In this document: positions 63,799-64,000 of the stretch, piece after piece
Numbering within the stretch: the first letter of the stretch is position 1
Layout of the letters: each line of letters begins with the position of its first letter
DNA from: Pycnopodia helianthoides
Taxonomy: Eukaryota; Echinodermata; Asteroidea; Forcipulatida; Asteriidae
Direction: 5' to 3'
DNA length: 64,000 nucleotides
NCBI GenBank assembly: GCA_032158295.1
Contig: CM063263.1
Span: forward strand, 9,272,474 to 9,336,473
The notes under the pieces: model-generated
Database searches by the model: none
The model's input: only the letters and a program-made list of their open reading frames with translations
Told to the model about the DNA's origin: nothing
Made by a program: the position numbers and the translations under genes

Positions 63799-64000
63799 AA
63801 TAATGACGTCACAAGCCCAAACAGCGCCCTCGCTCAATGAAGACCTACCAATGGCTGAGATTTTTGTGCGGCGCGTACACGCACGCACGTTTCCATGGAC
63901 CTTACGCACTGACGTCATCACGCCGCCATCTTAGAGGTAAAAAGATGACGTAATAATGGAAAACGCACATCTATGTACGCGCGGCGCAAAGAATCCCTCA
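63799..64000. mobile_element. TGACGTCA-type MITE, rearranged and cut by the window end
   Basis: AATGACGTCACAAGCCCAAACAGCGCCCTCG is followed by GCGGCGCGTAC, GGACCTTACGCACTGACGTCATC and then CGCCGCCATCTTAGAGGTAAA in reverse orientation, with GCGCGGCGCAAAG at the edge. It looks like two copies, or two halves, facing each other. Confidence 0.65.

Overview
The window looks like nuclear DNA of a marine deuterostome, most likely an echinoderm and possibly a sea star. Genes are sparse and interrupted by introns with GT-AG borders, there is no bacterial gene packing, and most of the sequence is short interspersed repeats, inverted-repeat transposons, tRNA-derived SINEs and minisatellites. The echinoderm call rests on my recollection of similar repeat families and on the gene families present; it is inference.

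Protein-coding content that I can support is small. (1) A single-exon gene on the minus strand (31052-32926) encodes a 624-residue TPR protein with a C-terminal TIR domain. (2) Two tandem plus-strand copies of a three-exon histamine N-methyltransferase-like gene lie at 40157-49787 (copy A, 310 residues) and 53620-56687 (copy B, 307 residues). (3) Between them, on the minus strand, is a frameshifted 3' exon of an uncharacterised protein with a tail like that of SAMD3-like proteins (52546-52897). (4) A weak candidate first exon of a membrane or secreted protein is on the minus strand at 21161-21550. (5) A 5'-truncated non-LTR retrotransposon lies at 41757-42765, inside intron 1 of copy A.

Layout: 1-21 kb is intergenic, with SINEs (1.8, 2.5, 8.9 and 14.3 kb), inverted-repeat elements and remnants of TTAA-flanked elements. 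21-31 kb holds the candidate membrane exon, CAAC/CAAG simple repeats, a palindrome-in-palindrome nest (23.9-24.3 kb), two members of a 9-bp-target-duplication transposon family (27.3 and 30.0 kb) and a 19-bp minisatellite. 31-33.5 kb holds the TPR-TIR gene, with scrambled copies of one of its own coding segments just upstream. 34-40 kb is a run of large inverted repeats, the last ending 112 bp before the start codon of methyltransferase copy A. 40-57 kb is the methyltransferase pair. 57-64 kb is again repeat-dominated intergenic DNA.

The two methyltransferase copies act as an internal control. Wherever one copy has an element and the other has the uninterrupted sequence, the insertion site and target duplication can be read directly. 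Both copies keep the S-adenosylmethionine-binding motif but, by my alignment from memory, have replaced the three residues that hold histamine in the human enzyme, so their substrate is probably different. Exon 2 of the two copies is far more similar than exons 1 and 3, which suggests gene conversion. Repeat boundaries are read by eye and are approximate unless a target duplication is stated.
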